Assembly: GCA_037044905.1 (NCBI GenBank)
Contig: JBAOKB010000061.1
Location: forward strand, 124,001-188,000
Origin: Hortaea werneckii
Taxonomy: Eukaryota; Ascomycota; Dothideomycetes; Mycosphaerellales; Teratosphaeriaceae
Length of the DNA stretch: 64,000 bases
Reading direction: 5' to 3'
Below the pieces are notes generated by a model, which ran no database searches, was not told the origin of the DNA, and saw only the letters and a program-made list of their open reading frames with translations. Each line of letters starts with the position of its first letter. Within the stretch, counting starts at the first letter, position 1. The position numbers and the translations under genes are program-made. Below are positions 1-13,515 of this stretch, in pieces.

Positions 1-3000
1 CTCCTGAGGGTTGTCAGTATCTCCAAGGAGAAGACAAGATAGTCATGGTTCTCGTCGTCTGCGATTGTATTCGACAGTCGTGCAAGCATGTCTGCCAGCA
101 TCTGCTGGTCCAGCGTTGAAAAGATACAGCGGAAGACCTGGAATGACCGACATGCAACATGGCGCACCGCGCAGGACGTAGCCCATTGCATCGTGACCTT
201 GCCCCAGTCGTCGCGAATGTTGGGATGAGTGACTGAGAAGATCCTGACAACCTCATCGACAACGTATGACATGGGCTCGGAAACGGCGCGACTGGTTTCC
301 TCGCCGGCACGCACCTCGCTGTCCGCGTAAGACCACATGATCTTCGGATCATGTCGACGCACGCTCTCAATAAAGTCTTCGATCGACTTCTTGTCCGGCT
401 CCGTGCTCCCCGGCTCAATCTTGGAAATCACAAGCTCATGAATCAGATGCACGAGCATCTCTCGTGCCTGGTCCTGCACAATGCTTGCGTACTGATCCCA
501 TTGCACAAGGATGACTTGAAGCAGTGTTGGCACCCTATCGGCTGGAAGTTTGGTCGGCGAAACGACAAGGTCGACAAGCAGGATCATGCAAAGCTGACCG
601 AGAGACAACCCATTCTGCTTTGCACCGCTGGGAAGTACGACCGCCAGATCGGCGATGTAGGGCAAGTTCGCGGTGTCAGTTGGCGCCTGTAAAGGCTCAC
701 GTCGCTCTGCCACCATTGTCTTCGGGCAAATCTGAAGAAGCAGATATTCGATGACCCTCGCACCGGCAGGGGTCTTGGATAAGAAGACAACGATCTGCTT
801 GGCGTAAATGACAAAATTGTGTTCTTTCCTGTCCAAGCAGATTCTGATGATGAAATCAAGCACCAATTGCACATTGCCGGCGTAAGGACCTGTAGCCAAT
901 GCTTGCCAAAGCGCCTGTATTTCGTTGTGCATCGTGATGCTGATCTTGACAGTGATCTCGAACAAATTGACGAGGAGCATGTAGGAGGTTGGAGTTGGCC
1001 CGCCGTTCGGGTCCAGCTGCAGCTCAATTGTCTGGATCCAAGGAAGCATACCAGATACCATATTGCGCTGATGGTCCGGTTGAAGCTCGTTGAAATACGC
1101 CGAAAACTCCGAGAACACGTGGAAAGCGAGTTCCGGATGTTGTTTGGCAAGCCGCCGTGAGACCTCAAACTGGGCTAGTTTGTAGACTGCAGTCGTCTTA
1201 TCCGACACACTAATATCGAGATCCTGCAGCTTCGACGTCTTCCCTTGCCTCTCCTCCAAATTGCGCAAGAGGCGGGCCGACTTCATGCGGATATTGCTAT
1301 CTTCATTGCCAAGCGTGTAAAGTCCAGCGCAGAGGATCTTCCAGAAGGGAGTGGTGACGATTGTGTTCTCAATCAAGACCTTGGTCACGACTTCGAAGTA
1401 GCTCGTAAGTGCCTTTGGCGATCTTGCGATGTAACACATACGCATCGTCTGGGCCATAAGCGAAGGCTGGTCGAGGTTGTGAACGATCAGGTTCTGCAAT
1501 GCTCTTCGTCCGATGGCATGTGTGCGATCGCTCGGAGCCTCGAAGATGGCACTGATCCAGGACAACATCCTGCGAACGTCAAACTGCATAAGAATCTTGT
1601 TGTCCGCGACAAAGTTGAGTGGCCCAGCGCATAAAGCCGCCATAGCACTGAGCGCAGCAGTCTGCAGTTCGTTCTTTTCCTTCTCAATGGCAGAGTTGAT
1701 AATGCCCCGGCTACGGAGGTCCTGCTCGCGGTCTAACAATGACCTTCTCAAATGATCTTCATGCCTCCGCAGCTGAGTCTCATTGGCGAAAAGCCGCACC
1801 AGTTCTCCACCAAAGAAAAGGTTGCTTGTCTCGCTTGGAACGAAAACCACCGCGTGGTATCTTTGAGCTGTTTCATGCAGTCATACAAGGTCTCGACAAG
1901 CGTGCAGAAATGCGTCCTGAGTTTCTGGAACTCGAGCTCGTTCTGGATCTCCGTGTCGCTGAGGAAGATGCGCAAGTGTTTTGCATAGTCTCCCATGAAC
2001 GTCAGTACAAAATCATCTCCTGATATAGTGGGGTCTTGCAGGAGATGGCAAGTCAGGCTCAGCAGGTGCGTGATCTCAGTTCGTAGATAGTCGGTCCGGC
2101 GGCTTCGGCGAGGACTGCTGACGCTGCGATGATGGGACGAGAGTCGCTCTTTAGCTTCGGTGCTGCACGCAGCGACAAATGGTTGCAACGTCTCCAGGAG
2201 GGTTGGAAAGACGGTGACGTTGGATGCTCCCAATCCTGCCGATGCAGCGCCGCGAACTGAAGCGTTAGAAGCGGTCAAGAACGGCACCACTTTCGAGAAA
2301 AGCTCGCTCGCAGATGCTATCTTCTCTTGGCTCGTTGAAGATGATTTTGAGCTCTTGCGGGTATGCTGGGAACTATGACTTGACACAGGTAAGTGATTCG
2401 CCGCACCGCCAATGTTCGTCACTGTCGTGCAAGCGAAGATGAGATGTATCTTCCATTGCTCGACCAAAATCTCAGGCACAGAGCTTGCAAGCCTCGCGCT
2501 AGGTTTGTTGGGGGCGAATGCCTGCTCCAGCGCAGTGTAAGTCGAAGGCTTTTGGCCCTCCCCAATAGCACTAATGGTGCGGTAGCTGTGAGACAAACGT
2601 TGGCAGACGAGCTCTCGCGTCAGTGCCACTGCATGCAAGCATATTTCGTTGCTCAATCGGACAAGGTTAGGGAAGACTTGAACCAAAGGTTCGCGTCATG
2701 CGCAACATCACTGCTGCACAGCTCAACAAGCGTGCTGTTGATGTTGCTCTTCCGCAGGCCCTTCTGCAAGCGACTGCGCTCTGCAAGGGACAGCCGTTCG
2801 TCATTGACATCGATCACTTGCTGCGAGCTCCCTTCTAGTATGCTGATGATCCGGGTAGATGGCTTTCCCAACGCAGTGTCGAACTTGGTGATGAGACGGA
2901 GGACATTGACCGCCACAGCACGCACTGCACGAGACGGCGAGCATAGAAAGAAGAGCCCATGGGATTCCACTTCATCCACGTGTGCAAAAACTCCCGACAA

Positions 3001-5866
3001 ATCAAGAGGAAGCGATCTTTGAGTCGAGTCATCGTCGTCCGTCGGCTCTGCCTTGGCTTTCCGTGTTCGCTGCTGGATATCATCTATCCATATCTGTAGA
3101 AGCTCGACGTAGAGCTTGAGCGTGTTTTCAATGTGGCCAGGCCCGAGCAAGCTCCCATCAGACACTGTAGCGTAGCGGTCATCGAAGTTGAAGATGAAGC
3201 GGGCGAAACCTATGGTGACTTGCTGCGCATGTGACTGCCTTGCGATCGACTTGAGAGACTGAGCGGATGAATTTGCAATGTGGGCTTGCACATGAGCAGT
3301 GCCAGTGCACAGAAGATTGACCAGCGAGTTAATCGGTAAGTGAGGCGACAAGCACCTTGGCAAGGCTTCCACAGCGACGTGCAATAGATCGTAGTAGTGC
3401 TGTCGAAGGTCGGTAGGGTGTATCAGTTCATCCCGCTTATTAAAGCTAAAGGCTTCGGCCATAGGCGTCTTCGGAGTGTGTGAGGCAAACTTCTCATCAA
3501 GAACAGCTTGACCGCCAAAAGTGTTATCGCAGATGATCGTGAGCTGGCCAAGAATCTTGCAAAACCGGACATAGTACTCCTTCGTGACTTCGTTAAGGCT
3601 TGTAGTCATGACAGGTCGTGATAATCGTTCCGTCCGGCCAGCAGACAGCGCGAAACCCTGAGAGCGTGTACGTCTATGCGTTGTAGGGGAGCGGCCGGAT
3701 GGGTCCATGAGCGCGTCGCATTCGAAATTTACTGGGAACGGAGGCGCCTGCCCCTTCTCCAGATCCGCCATAATGGCCAGAAAAGCCCGGATAGCAATGA
3801 CCGTCTTCTCAGGGTCCAGATTCTCGATACGCAAGTCCTTCTCAGGCCCACTAAACAGCTCCGAGTTCATGAGAGGGAAAATGATTGTGCGAAAGCATAT
3901 GTCTTGCTGCTTGTAACCGATGATTCGAATGAGCTGGATCAGGGGATCCGCTATTACAGGGTCAGTGGAAATCAGCACTCGCTTCCCACCTTGAAAGACC
4001 AGCTTCACAATCTCTTCAAGTTTCCGCGCGATCGCATTCTGTGACTCCTGCTGCCGGTATAGATATCTCCAGACCAGCCTGCATACTGCTTTGAGGGCGT
4101 GCGAGCGACCAACACGGTCGCGCGCTTTCGGCTGAACCGAAGTCACCAGGGGAAGCCATTGAGTTGCAAAATTCTCGGTTGGTGAGACGCATAGCAGAAC
4201 TGCTTGAAGTGGGTACACGCAAGGCCAGTGATCAGCCTTTGTCAACATTTGCGAGATTTTCGGCTGCAGCATGTTGATCACCTCACGCCATTTGGGAGCG
4301 TTTAGCTCAGAAGTAGCCGTAGCAGGCAGCTGTAATAGGAGGTGCTCGAAGAGTTGAGCATAGGCGTATTTCATTGTCCTGCCGTGCACTTCACGGAAAA
4401 ACTTGGCCAGGAGCTGTAAAGTGTCGCAAGAGTGTTCCCAAGCGGCCGGTGGCCGCGAGCGTATTCTCAGCCATCGCATAGACTGTACCAGAAGTGAAGT
4501 CTTGGCGGCGAGCTTCGGCTCGGCCATGCCTTTGATGGACAGCTTTTTCTGTGCCTTTTCAAGATCCTTGATGAATCGATCGGCTACCTCTTCGAAGCGC
4601 ACGCCGCTCATGACACCTAGTAATTGGCCGCGGATCACCCAATTGGCACGAATGATGGGCGACTTGTCAAGCAATTCCGGATCCGCGCTTGATAATTGGC
4701 CATATATGACATCCTCGAGTCTCCCGGCAGTATTCAGATTACCCTCAGGATCATTCAAAGCCCTCAGGGTGGTCTGGCCTATTATCTCAATGAGGACGCG
4801 GCACAAGATGTAAATAGACACTGTGGACCTCCGGTCTGCGAGGGTCACGGCGTGTTCTTTCATGATCACATCCTGGCCTCCCGGCGGAGATGCAGGTGCA
4901 GAGATTGTGCCCTGGGCATACGGCCTCTGCGTAGTCTGAATGGCTTCACGGGATTGCTGCAGCTCTCCAAACATCTGGTTTGCCATGTCTGCCTTCTTTT
5001 TTCGCCAGTGGATGACAGAGTCAATCAGTGACTTAGGTTTATGCCTGTTGATATGTCCCAACGACGAGATAAGCTGATCAAATGCCGGATCAGCGCCTGG
5101 TCCACAGACGGCCTCCACGCGCGGCTCCGGCTCGCCTGGTCTGGGTATACATCGTTCTATGCGCTCGTCTGCTTCTGCAATGAATGATGTAAACAGATGG
5201 TGCAGCGCGTATTCTCCCACCGTCTTCAGTTCCGGTTGCATCTGCGGTCGCGACAGTGACCTCTGCCTTTCGTGGCTGCGTTTGACCTTACCACTATGCA
5301 TGCGCTCTGGCCTCCGCGGTCCGGCAGCGCCGCTGTCGAAGCTTCGGTTTACGGGCAAAGCAGCAGGGTTGGCAGAAGAGCTGTGTAAGGTCGAAGTGGA
5401 AGGACTCTTCTTCAAGGAGCCTACGTTACTCGCAGGGAGACTGTCCTGCGAGCCGTTGGACATTATCTTATGCGGACTCAGTGGGCTTGTGTTGGCCGAT
5501 GCTAGCAGGCTCGGGTTGCGCGAATGCTGCATGCCATGCACGATAGATGTCTGGCGGTGGTGGCCGTACAGCGGTGCCTTACGCTCTGCGTCCAGACTCT
5601 GCTTGGCCCGGGCCTGGGCGGCGGGTGTTGTGCCTCTCGAGGGAGCATTGCGTGGGCTGGATGCGCTAAGGGCTCGACCACGGGTGACGGAGTGCTCGCG
5701 CGAGATGGGAAAGGGCGCAGTGGGCGGCGCAACGAGCAGCGGCTCCGGCGGCGGGCTGGCGCTCAGGTCGGGGGCGGCGGGCGGGGGCGCATTGGTAGCT
5801 CGTCCTTCTATGGGAGAGGGGGCTGCTGTTAAGACGCAAAGTGTCGTCAGCGCTGTCCTTGTACAT
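1..5866 (-). CDS. TAO3: PAG1/TAO3 (Furry/Mor2-type) cell morphogenesis protein, 3' end beyond window
   Basis: Very large HEAT-like scaffold of the RAM/MOR (NDR kinase) pathway, which in fungi controls polarised growth and septation. Seen: a Ser/Pro-rich N-terminus, then the conserved N-terminal cell-morphogenesis region (for example RAEWVIRGQLLG-like repeats near 4650), and near the left edge the central block with MQWATSCAVRHVACRSFQVF and LDQQMLADMLARLSNTIADD. About 1,900 residues are present; the family is about 2,300-2,600, so the C-terminus lies outside. The frame stays open from about 1770 to base 1. Frame breaks occur near 2680 (conserved WFK then VFPNL needs one more base) and near 1775 (CGFSP then NETQ needs one more base). 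No intron fits either place. The 5' end is unsure: the main frame is open to about 5870, and an ATG at 5866 in another frame would join it if a C run near 5828 has one base too many. Identity is confident; the exact start is not. Confidence 0.88.
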
Positions 5867-6942
5867 CACCCGGTCATGCCATCTGCCTCCGCCAGCTCCG
5901 CTACTGGATGTGTTTCCAGCCAGTAGCACAGCGACCGTACTGGACAGCACCCGGGGAGCTTAGGTAGGTGGATGCAATTTCCGGGCGGGTGTGCAAAGGC
6001 GAAACATACTCATTCTATCCCGTCCAGGTGGAGCATCGCATGTCACAAACGCTCGGACGTAATGCGAGAATGGTGAAGTATATGCTGCTGCTCGCGGGCA
6101 TATCCTGTGGCCCCGTTTCGATAGGTGAACTGGCTGAGAAAAGCCCACGGCCTCCTCGCCCGCCTAGTCCAGGAACCCGGAGAGTGCCTTGCAGACCGAA
6201 CACTAGCGCGCGTGAACCCCTCCCTTTGACTTCGGCCCGGCCGTTTGAACGCTGCAGGGCTGAAAGCCAGAAAACAGGACGAGACGATCCAGAAAACCGC
6301 CCCCACACTCGCATGGTGATCGCGGGGATAGACCATACCTACCTAGACCGTATACTGTATCAACTATAGGCGTGTGAGATATATGTGCGACACGTGCAGT
6401 ATGCTCCATCAGCTGACAGCAATACGTTTGTATCTGCTTTTTCTCTAGCTAAGACCATGAAGCTCTCTACCGTCCTGCACCATTACCATTACCGAGCGTG
6501 CGAATACACAAGCCTGCGAAGGCTGCAGAATACTCTCTTCGTGCCCGATGCGTAACAATCTGTCGAGGGTGAGAGGAGGTACAATGTCGCAGCCGCTGAT
6601 GGAGAGAATGAGAGGAACAATAAGAAATGAGAAGCTAAGTACAGATTGCCGCCAGTAGTTGCACCCGAAAATGAAGCAAGCCTTCCTAGGCGGCCAAGAG
6701 CGGCGGCCAACACATGATCGATGTTGAGATGATTGCTGTTTGGTCGAGATGTCATGTAAGATGATGTGGCTTTTGCATGACGAAGGCTGTGATGTCTATC
6801 CCGCTCGAGGTAGTGATGCAACGCTCAGAGAACGAAGGTGATCGTAAGATCGTGGGCGCGTGGCGACGGCAGTGTAACTGCCGATAGTCGAGTGTCGTGG
6901 CCGGAACAACGTTCTGGACAAAAGCAGTGCCATGTCGGAGGT
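5867..6942. other. Intergenic, promoter side of PAG1 and 3' side of the RRM gene
   Basis: About 1.1 kb without a recognisable gene; the open frames are short and mutually contradictory. It contains AGGTAGGT/ACCTACCTAG-type sequence near 5956 and 6338, the short motif seen in several other intergenic regions of this window. The left half should hold the PAG1 promoter and the right half the 3' UTR of the RRM gene. Confidence 0.5.
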
Positions 6943-8838
6943 CTAGTCCTGCTCAGATGTAGAGTTGGCAGAGTCAACCGGGCTAGTGTGGATGGTAACC
7001 GGCGAGGTGCCAGTACCCTTCGCATCAGCGGCGGTATCGGCGCCGGGAGCGACATTGATCTGAACCAGAGGCTGTTGGCTGGCACCCTGATGTGGCAAGC
7101 CGTTGTGTTGATTACGGCCTGGCATGCCACGTAGAGCAGATTGAGCCCAGCGCTGACCCTGGAATGGTACGTTGGCTGAGGTGCCAAGGTACTGTTCAAA
7201 CTCGTTGCCGTTCGTGGAGTCGTGAGCCGTCGTGCCTGCGTGCGGCAGGCGGCCTTGACGCCATGCCTGAGTGGCGTACTCATACTCGGCAGATCGAAAT
7301 TGGCGAGCGGCCTGCGTTTGCTGCTTGAGCGACTTCTGTTCCTGGGTGTCGACATACCTGATCTGGATTTGAAGTTCTTCGCCGTTGGCCTTGATGGTGT
7401 GGTTGCTGAATGTTTTGATGACCTCCTCGCAAGCATTGCGGGTCTCGAAACTGAAAAGGCAGTCAGACAAGGATCAAGAAGCAAAAGATGGCAACTGCAT
7501 TATTTACCGAGCGAAGCCAACACCACGACCATTGCCATTCTTGTCGCGCAAGATCCGGGAAGAAGCCACCTTGTGCGGTGCAAAGAGCTGGCCGAGCTCG
7601 TGCTCATTCATCGACTTCGGGAGGTTAGAGACGTAGAGGTTCGTGTTGCCCTCGTCCGCGAAAGCCTTGAGCTTGGAGTAGAACGATTCCTTGTTGAATA
7701 TCAGTATGGAAATATCATTAAATGGGCGAGATGGCAACGACGACATACCCGCGCAAAGCTGACTTCATAGCCCAAGTAGTGAAAGCCACGGATGCAATTC
7801 TCGGCGTCTTCGTAGTTGTGGTATTTGACAAAGCCAAAACTGTCGGCAGGTCAGCGATGGATATAAAGCGGAGGCTAGGTTGGCTGACCCCTTGCATAGG
7901 CCAGTGTTAAGGTCTATGATGGACTTGGAACTCTTGATATCACCGAAGCGGGAACCCCAGGCCTCAAGCATCTCGTCCGTGGTTTCTGGCAGCAGACCGC
8001 GGATGTAGACGTTGGTCTCGCCACGGTGGTTCTCCAGGGCACGGTCCAGCGGCTTCAGAGGCGAAGATGGTGCTGGAATAGCACGAGGGATCGCCGGCTC
8101 GCGTGAGACGAGCAGCTTGATGCGTGGAGACACATCACTGAACTCTGGCTGCTTGGCAACAGCCATGCCATAGGGACCCATCATGGAGGTCGGAGATGGC
8201 GTGCTGTGGGTAAAGACTCCGCTCGGTGACCTGTTGATAGCGACGCCAGCATGCGGAAACCCTGGGTAGCCGGCGTAGGACGGCGTTGCCGGTTGATCGT
8301 TCTCATTGGAGGAAACAGAGTCGCGACGGCCTGGCGTAATGAGCGTAGGCACCTCAGCAGCAGCACCTGCAGTCGTTGGGGTCCAGTTCTGGGACAGAGG
8401 ACTGTTCTCGTGGTGCTGATAGCCCTGGTAATTCATCTGGGGCATGTACTGAGAGGCATGCGCAGCGTACATGTTTGGCGAGGTGTTGGCGTTGGCGTAA
8501 GCACCTGGGAAGACGTACTGGCTGGCGGCACCGTACATCGCCGCTGGCATGCCAGAGGCAACGGGCATGGCGCCATAGGCTCCCGCACCAGTCGTCATCA
8601 TAGCATTCTTGGCCTGGGCTGCGAAGGATTGGCCTTGCATGTTCATGCCTTGAAAGCCATGAGCGAGTGCAGCAATGTCGGCAGGTGGATTGGTGTGCAT
8701 GCCTCCGTATGCCTGGCCGCGAGCAGCGTATTGATTGTTGTACATGCCGTGGCTGTTGTTCGACCGAGTGTAGTGGCTGTTCTTGCTTTCGGCCATGGAT
8801 GCCATCTCTGGTCCACAGGGGTCAGTAAGTGTAGACAT
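6943..8838 (-). CDS. Two-RRM RNA-binding protein (RBMS/MSSP-like)
   Basis: Four exons on the minus strand: 8838-7889, 7839-7749, 7689-7508 and 7450-6943, with introns of 49, 59 and 57 bases and clean GT-AG ends. The joined frame encodes 576 residues. The N-terminal half is low-complexity and rich in Met, Gly, Tyr, Asn and Ala, consistent with a disordered segment. Two tandem RRMs follow: the first has TNVYIRGLLPETTDE (RNP2) and KGFGFVKYHNYEDA (RNP1), and the second has TNLYVSNLPKSMNEHE and GRGVGFARFETR. All three introns fall within the RRM region. The tail is Gln/Asn-rich. The arrangement matches single-stranded nucleic-acid binders of the MSSP/RBMS type, so a role in mRNA stability or translation is inferred. 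ATGs at 8805 or 8796 are also possible starts. Confidence 0.88.
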
Positions 8839-11800
8839 GGTTGTACAAAGGTGTTTTCCGAGTGGAAGGGCAGATTGAAGCACCGTTCCCTGATGTGAGG
8901 GTGTACACGGAATAGGAAGGAGGGAAAGGTGGCTGCAATTTTGCAGATGCAATGCCTTGGCTGGGGTGCTGGCAAAGTGTGGCTTACCGTTCTCTGGGAG
9001 TTGCTGAATTTGAAGGTCGGTGAAGTCTGCAGCGAGCTATGGTTTCGTCAGTAGGTGCCAGTGACTCGTTCATTGGGATTGCAGAGGTGCATGGCCCCAA
9101 ACAGCAGTCTGGAAGATCCACATCGACCACGCCAGAATGGCTGCTGTTGCCAGTCATGTGCTGTCGTTGACGTACCTGAAGGCGGGCCGGAGTGTAAGAT
9201 GATGGTTGCCCGAGTGAAGTCGTGCTGGCGGCAGCAGTAAGGTGAGGGGTTAGATGCAAATAGCAGCAGAAAGGAGTGACGAGGCTGGATGCTATGCTAC
9301 CAGATTTGTCAACGTTCCAATGCAAAGAGAATGAAGAACGAGGATGGCTATGAGTAGCGTGGTGTGATGAGGAAGAAGGGAAATACCAACAGGAAAGAAA
9401 ACAGACCAATACAAGGTGCGTTCAAAGGCAGGTTCGAGGCCAAAGCGCACGGCTTTGGCCGTGTATGGAAATTAGGAAAGAGCTGCCCAGAGTGCGGTAA
9501 GGTGCAGTACTCACCTCTGTGTACCTATGTAGGTAGCTTTGGTTCCACACACTGTCCGCTGCTGTTTCCGAGCGCGGTGTCCTTGGCGAGATCGATGGAG
9601 GGTACAGTTTGATGAACCCAGACGTCAATCGCGTTGGCAATGGTTGACAACAGATATGTATCAGGTAGGTATGATGGCGAGACGTGGGTCCGAACCGATG
9701 TAGAAGGGCAAGAGGAGAACAACCTCAAGCAGGCGCAACGCAACTGTGGTCTCTTCAAACGTCCAAGAGCGTACGAGGTTGATAGCAATGCCAGAGAGAT
9801 AATCGATGCGCTATCAACAATGGGCAAGTATGTAGGTAGGGACTCTCAAGCAGAACGGCCGCATCTCGTGGGCGGGCGGCTCTTGTTATCTGCTGCAGTT
9901 GGGCGCTGTGGCCCTGGAGCCCTGTTACACCAAGCGTCCCTTTGATTGTCCGAGCTGCCCTTTGTTCGCAGGTTCGCAGCAATGCACATGGTTGCTACAC
10001 GGAACGGCTTCTGCGCAGACGCCACCCTCTCCTCACCTGCGCTGCTTCTGGCAGCGGACCAGATCACATGTGCATCGTTACCACTCATTGTTCGCTCATC
10101 CAACCCCTCGAGCACCTCGTTGCAGCTTCACAAGTAGGTAACTCACAACTACTGTGACGACGATGCCTCGAAGCTTGCACACTCGTGTTCATCCGCTCGC
10201 GATGTATCACTTTTGGGTGTTTGCATTTCGTACGTCCGAAGTGGCCACTTTCCCAATCTCTATGCCCATCTGAAACAGGCGAAAGCCCGCTAACGCTGCG
10301 CTACCGTTGAAGCTTCGGTGTTTTGTGGAGAACCTTTGACCCCGGAACGTCAGTACAGTACAAGGTTGACAATGTAGAGGATGGGCCTGCGGTTGCGCCT
10401 GACGTAGATTTGCAGCGTTTGACAGGGCATCAATCCTCCTCGACGGTTGGCAGAAATAGCGAGCCGACCGAAGATCCTGTGTACCTGCATGGCAACTGTG
10501 TCCTTCCAAGCATTACCCGGTAAACGGAACTTCGCTCCGGACTCAGCTGCATGCGCAAATGGCCTGTCAACGCTTCTCATGCAGCGCAATTCCGGAGTGC
10601 TAAACAATTTGAAAGCATACGGAACTTCGACGCTCCTCCCAGTCTACGCTCGACTACGACCGTGCTGCGAGCGCAAGGAACATACTTCCCTTGTAGACTA
10701 ATGAGCCCTCCCATGGTACAGTCCAGCTTTGAGCATAGTCGGGCAGCACGGTCTCTGTTGGATCGGGCTCTAAACCGTTATGCGTGTGTGCGCTGGCCAT
10801 TAGAGAGAACATGCAAGGAGCCGATGGAAGACCCTGACCCAGCTCCTGTCATACAGAAGGCAGTGAGGGGGAGACTCTTCTAGACGATTGTCTGCAGGAT
10901 GATGGCGCAAAGATTGCGAAATCGCCCTCTGCATCGCGCTTCTTCTCTCGCGATCGTCTCCTCCCGCTGGCGGGTTTTGTGATCCATAACGTTCATCTTC
11001 GTCCCTTTTCACGCGGCCATCGCGGACCGTCAGCCACGCCATTCCGTACCCAGGTAGCAACACATGCAATCCTGCGACAGCGCATCTCTCCCATCTCACC
11101 CGTCAGCATTGGCAACCCGGCAACTGGGACGGAAGAGCTCCCCTAGCCGCGCGCAACGGCATTAGCACGCTCGCTTCGCAGCAGCCGTGCTCGTCATTTA
11201 CGGATAATTGCACGACAGTGTCAATTGACTTGGATAGCGGATGCGGCGATACAAACAGAGACAGTTGTGATGCCGCCGCGTTAGCTGGGTGAGGAAAGGG
11301 TATTGATATGGAGGCGTGGAGATGCTCGGTCCAGAAAGCACAGACCAGGTGTTAATGTGGAAGGCAGGGCATCCATTGCAAAATACGTACAACCGAACAG
11401 ATGAGAACATGTGTTCATCAAGCGAGGAACCGGTTAGTTTTGAGGAAAAAGCAAGACTCTAACAAATGTTTAAATAAGTTGGGGCCCATTTGATCTCCGA
11501 AACGACGGCGAAAGTCCCTTGCCCAATAGTTTCATGATAGTTTCGAGTTTAGCAACATTTTTACATGAGACTTGTCTAGAGAGACTCCTCTGTGTCGCTG
11601 TACTCGTTGCTAATTGCCATCTGGAGAATTTGTGTTCATCTCAGCACAACAAGCTGCTTCTTACCAATGCTTTATCAGACAAAATTAATAGTGCCGTAGA
11701 CCATTCTTGACAGTGTAGTAACCGTCACTGAAGAGACACATGATCCAACCCTGTTACCAAGCAGTATTCATACGCTGGCGGAATGTCCCTTCAGCAATGA

Positions 11801-12525
11801 CAACGACGTCATTTGATCCATTACATGGCGCTTTATCGTCACCCGTTTAACCGCAACAATAGTGACAAGACGCGAAGCAAGGAAGCATGCATTGAATTGA
11901 AATAATGGGATTAAGAAAAAAGTAGGAGAAAAGAAGGTGTTCGCACAAATCTTGAAAGTACGGACCTTCAATGTCGTGTAAGGGAGGCAAAAGGATGGCC
12001 AATGCAGTACTAGAGAGGAACATGTTCCGTCTACATAGCTATGAAGCAAGTGCCCTGTCCCATCTCGTTTCTGCAAGTGTCAACGCCGCGCTTGCGTTGC
12101 TATCTGTTGCGGCCATAAAATAAATTGATAATCACCCTCAAACTCGCGTTAGAACGCAAGCGGGCCCAGGATGCATTGCGAAATGTTGGAGCTTTTTTTT
12201 TTTTTTTTTTTTTTGAGAGCTACGCAGTTCGTGGTTGCAATGCTACGGCTCCGAACCCCAAGCGTTGGATCTCATACTAAAGGCGCTGGAGGCAGGTCAT
12301 ACGGGCTGCAGTCCATCAAATTGCACCATGATATTTCTTAACTCTTTGCGTCAACTCACTGGCTTCGAAGCCTCTTTGCCCGCAACTGGCCGCGTTCTTA
12401 ATGTGCTCCAGAGCGACCCCACGTGACCGTAAGAATGTCATTCGCAGCAGCTGTCATTTCAATATGCATACAGACCATATGTACACCTCAGACGCCTCTA
12501 GCAATCTATTCCACTCGCTGATTCT
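8839..12525. other. Long gene-poor intergenic region
   Basis: About 3.7 kb between the RRM gene start and the NDUFS4 stop. The first several hundred bases probably hold the long 5' leader and promoter of the RRM gene. CCTATGTAGGTAG/AGGTAGG-type motifs occur near 9524, 9664 and 9830. From about 11,400 to 12,200 the sequence is distinctly AT-richer than its surroundings and ends in a 22-base T run. No open frame resembles a known family or joins into a credible spliced gene. Confidence 0.5.
12193..12214. repeat. 22-base poly-T run
   Basis: Uninterrupted T run at the right edge of an AT-rich stretch, 3' of NDUFS4. On the minus strand it reads as poly-A, so it could be a relic A-tail of a retroposed sequence or simple slippage. 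No element body or target-site duplication was recognised. Confidence 0.9.
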
Positions 12526-13336
12526 CTACTTCGTCCGCACCTGCTTGAGCTTCTTTGGGCTGTGCACGAACTGAGTGGCGTATGCCTTCGGCGTGATGCG
12601 TCTCTCGTTGGGCTCCTGCACAAAGTACTCGTAGCCCTGCTTGTTGGCGAAGCGAATCGCATCCTCCTTAGACTTGAAGTTCAAGTGCGTGCCCTGCATG
12701 TAGTCGGCCGAAGATTGCCAGCCCATCAGCGGGTTCTCCCAGCGGTGGCCCTTGGATAGAATGTCCCAGTCCATACGCCAGGTGTGCGAGTGCCAGTCAC
12801 CAGACTGAGTGGCGGTCTTGGAAGGACGGAAGATTCTGAAAGATCGCTCGTTAATTTCTGGTCGCGCCGCGTAGGGTGACTTTCTGGCAAACATACCGGA
12901 CAGTTCTAGCTTGCAGGTCGGTGGGGGCGCCTGACAGCACTGCAGCAGGCGTGTCAAGGCCCGGCTCACTGCCATCCTGAACCCGCATCGGCACTGGTGA
13001 GAATGCCCTAGATGTCCATATCAGCATACCGATTGCTCCGCCAATACAATTGTCCCAGCGCAATCCTTACGAAGTCATGTTGTCCGCCGCAACATCGTAG
13101 TCCGGAGCGTGTCTTGGCTGGCCTTCAGCCGCACCCTCTTGTGTCCTCACTGCACTCCATGTTCCTGCCCGGCCTACTCTCTCCGCGGGTGGTTCGTTCG
13201 GTGAGGTGACCTCTCTGGCTTCCGAAGGGTTGCGAGCCTCTCCGCCAGCGCAACGGACGAGGGTCGGTGTGCGGTACGAGACCGCTGGACGAGCGGCAGC
13301 ACGAAGGCTGTTTACTGCAACGCGCGGAAGCGACAT
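12526..13336 (-). CDS. NDUFS4: NADH:ubiquinone oxidoreductase 18/21 kDa subunit (NDUFS4 homologue)
   Basis: Accessory subunit of mitochondrial complex I, needed for assembly and stability of the NADH-binding N module at the matrix side. Three exons: 13336-13071, 13007-12897 and 12835-12526, with 63- and 61-base introns; product 228 residues. The N-terminus (MSLPRVAVNSLRAAARPAVS) is Arg/Ala-rich and lacks acids, as a mitochondrial presequence should. The family core follows: ARTVRIFRPSKTATQSG, then WRMDWD, then RWENPLMGWQSSADYMQG, then FANKQGYEYFVQEP near the C-terminus. All exon junctions restore conserved residues, which supports the splice model. It is transcribed divergently from the ATP synthase subunit f gene, with only 179 bases between the two ATGs. 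Confidence 0.95.
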
Positions 13337-13515
13337 CGTGGTTGTAAGTGAAATGTAGAGTAGGCGGGGCGACCTGCAGACTCGCGCTGGTTGGTGAGGT
13401 GGTGATGGCCATGGAGATGCGGACGCTCGGACCAGCTTGGCGTTGCGGCAACGAGCTTCACCTGCAAGAACTGCGCTCAGCGACATCACGACATCATCCG
13501 ATACACATCGCAGTC
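13337..13515. promoter_or_regulatory. Shared divergent promoter, NDUFS4 / ATP synthase subunit f
   Basis: The 179 bases between two oppositely directed start codons of nuclear genes for oxidative phosphorylation must hold both 5' UTRs and both core promoters, so a bidirectional promoter is inferred. I see no TATA box or CCAAT box in it. Confidence 0.6.

Noticed and set aside
2653..2700. An intron to explain the PAG1 frame change
   Set aside because: The conserved protein text continues directly across the break (WFK then VFPNL) and no GT-AG pair fits, so a missing base is the simpler reading.
8251..8898. Plus-strand 215-codon frame opposite the RRM gene
   Set aside because: Shadow of the low-complexity coding sequence on the minus strand.
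11400..12214. Decayed transposable element with poly-A tail
   Set aside because: AT-rich with a terminal T22 run, but no terminal repeats, target-site duplication or transposase/reverse transcriptase remnants could be seen.
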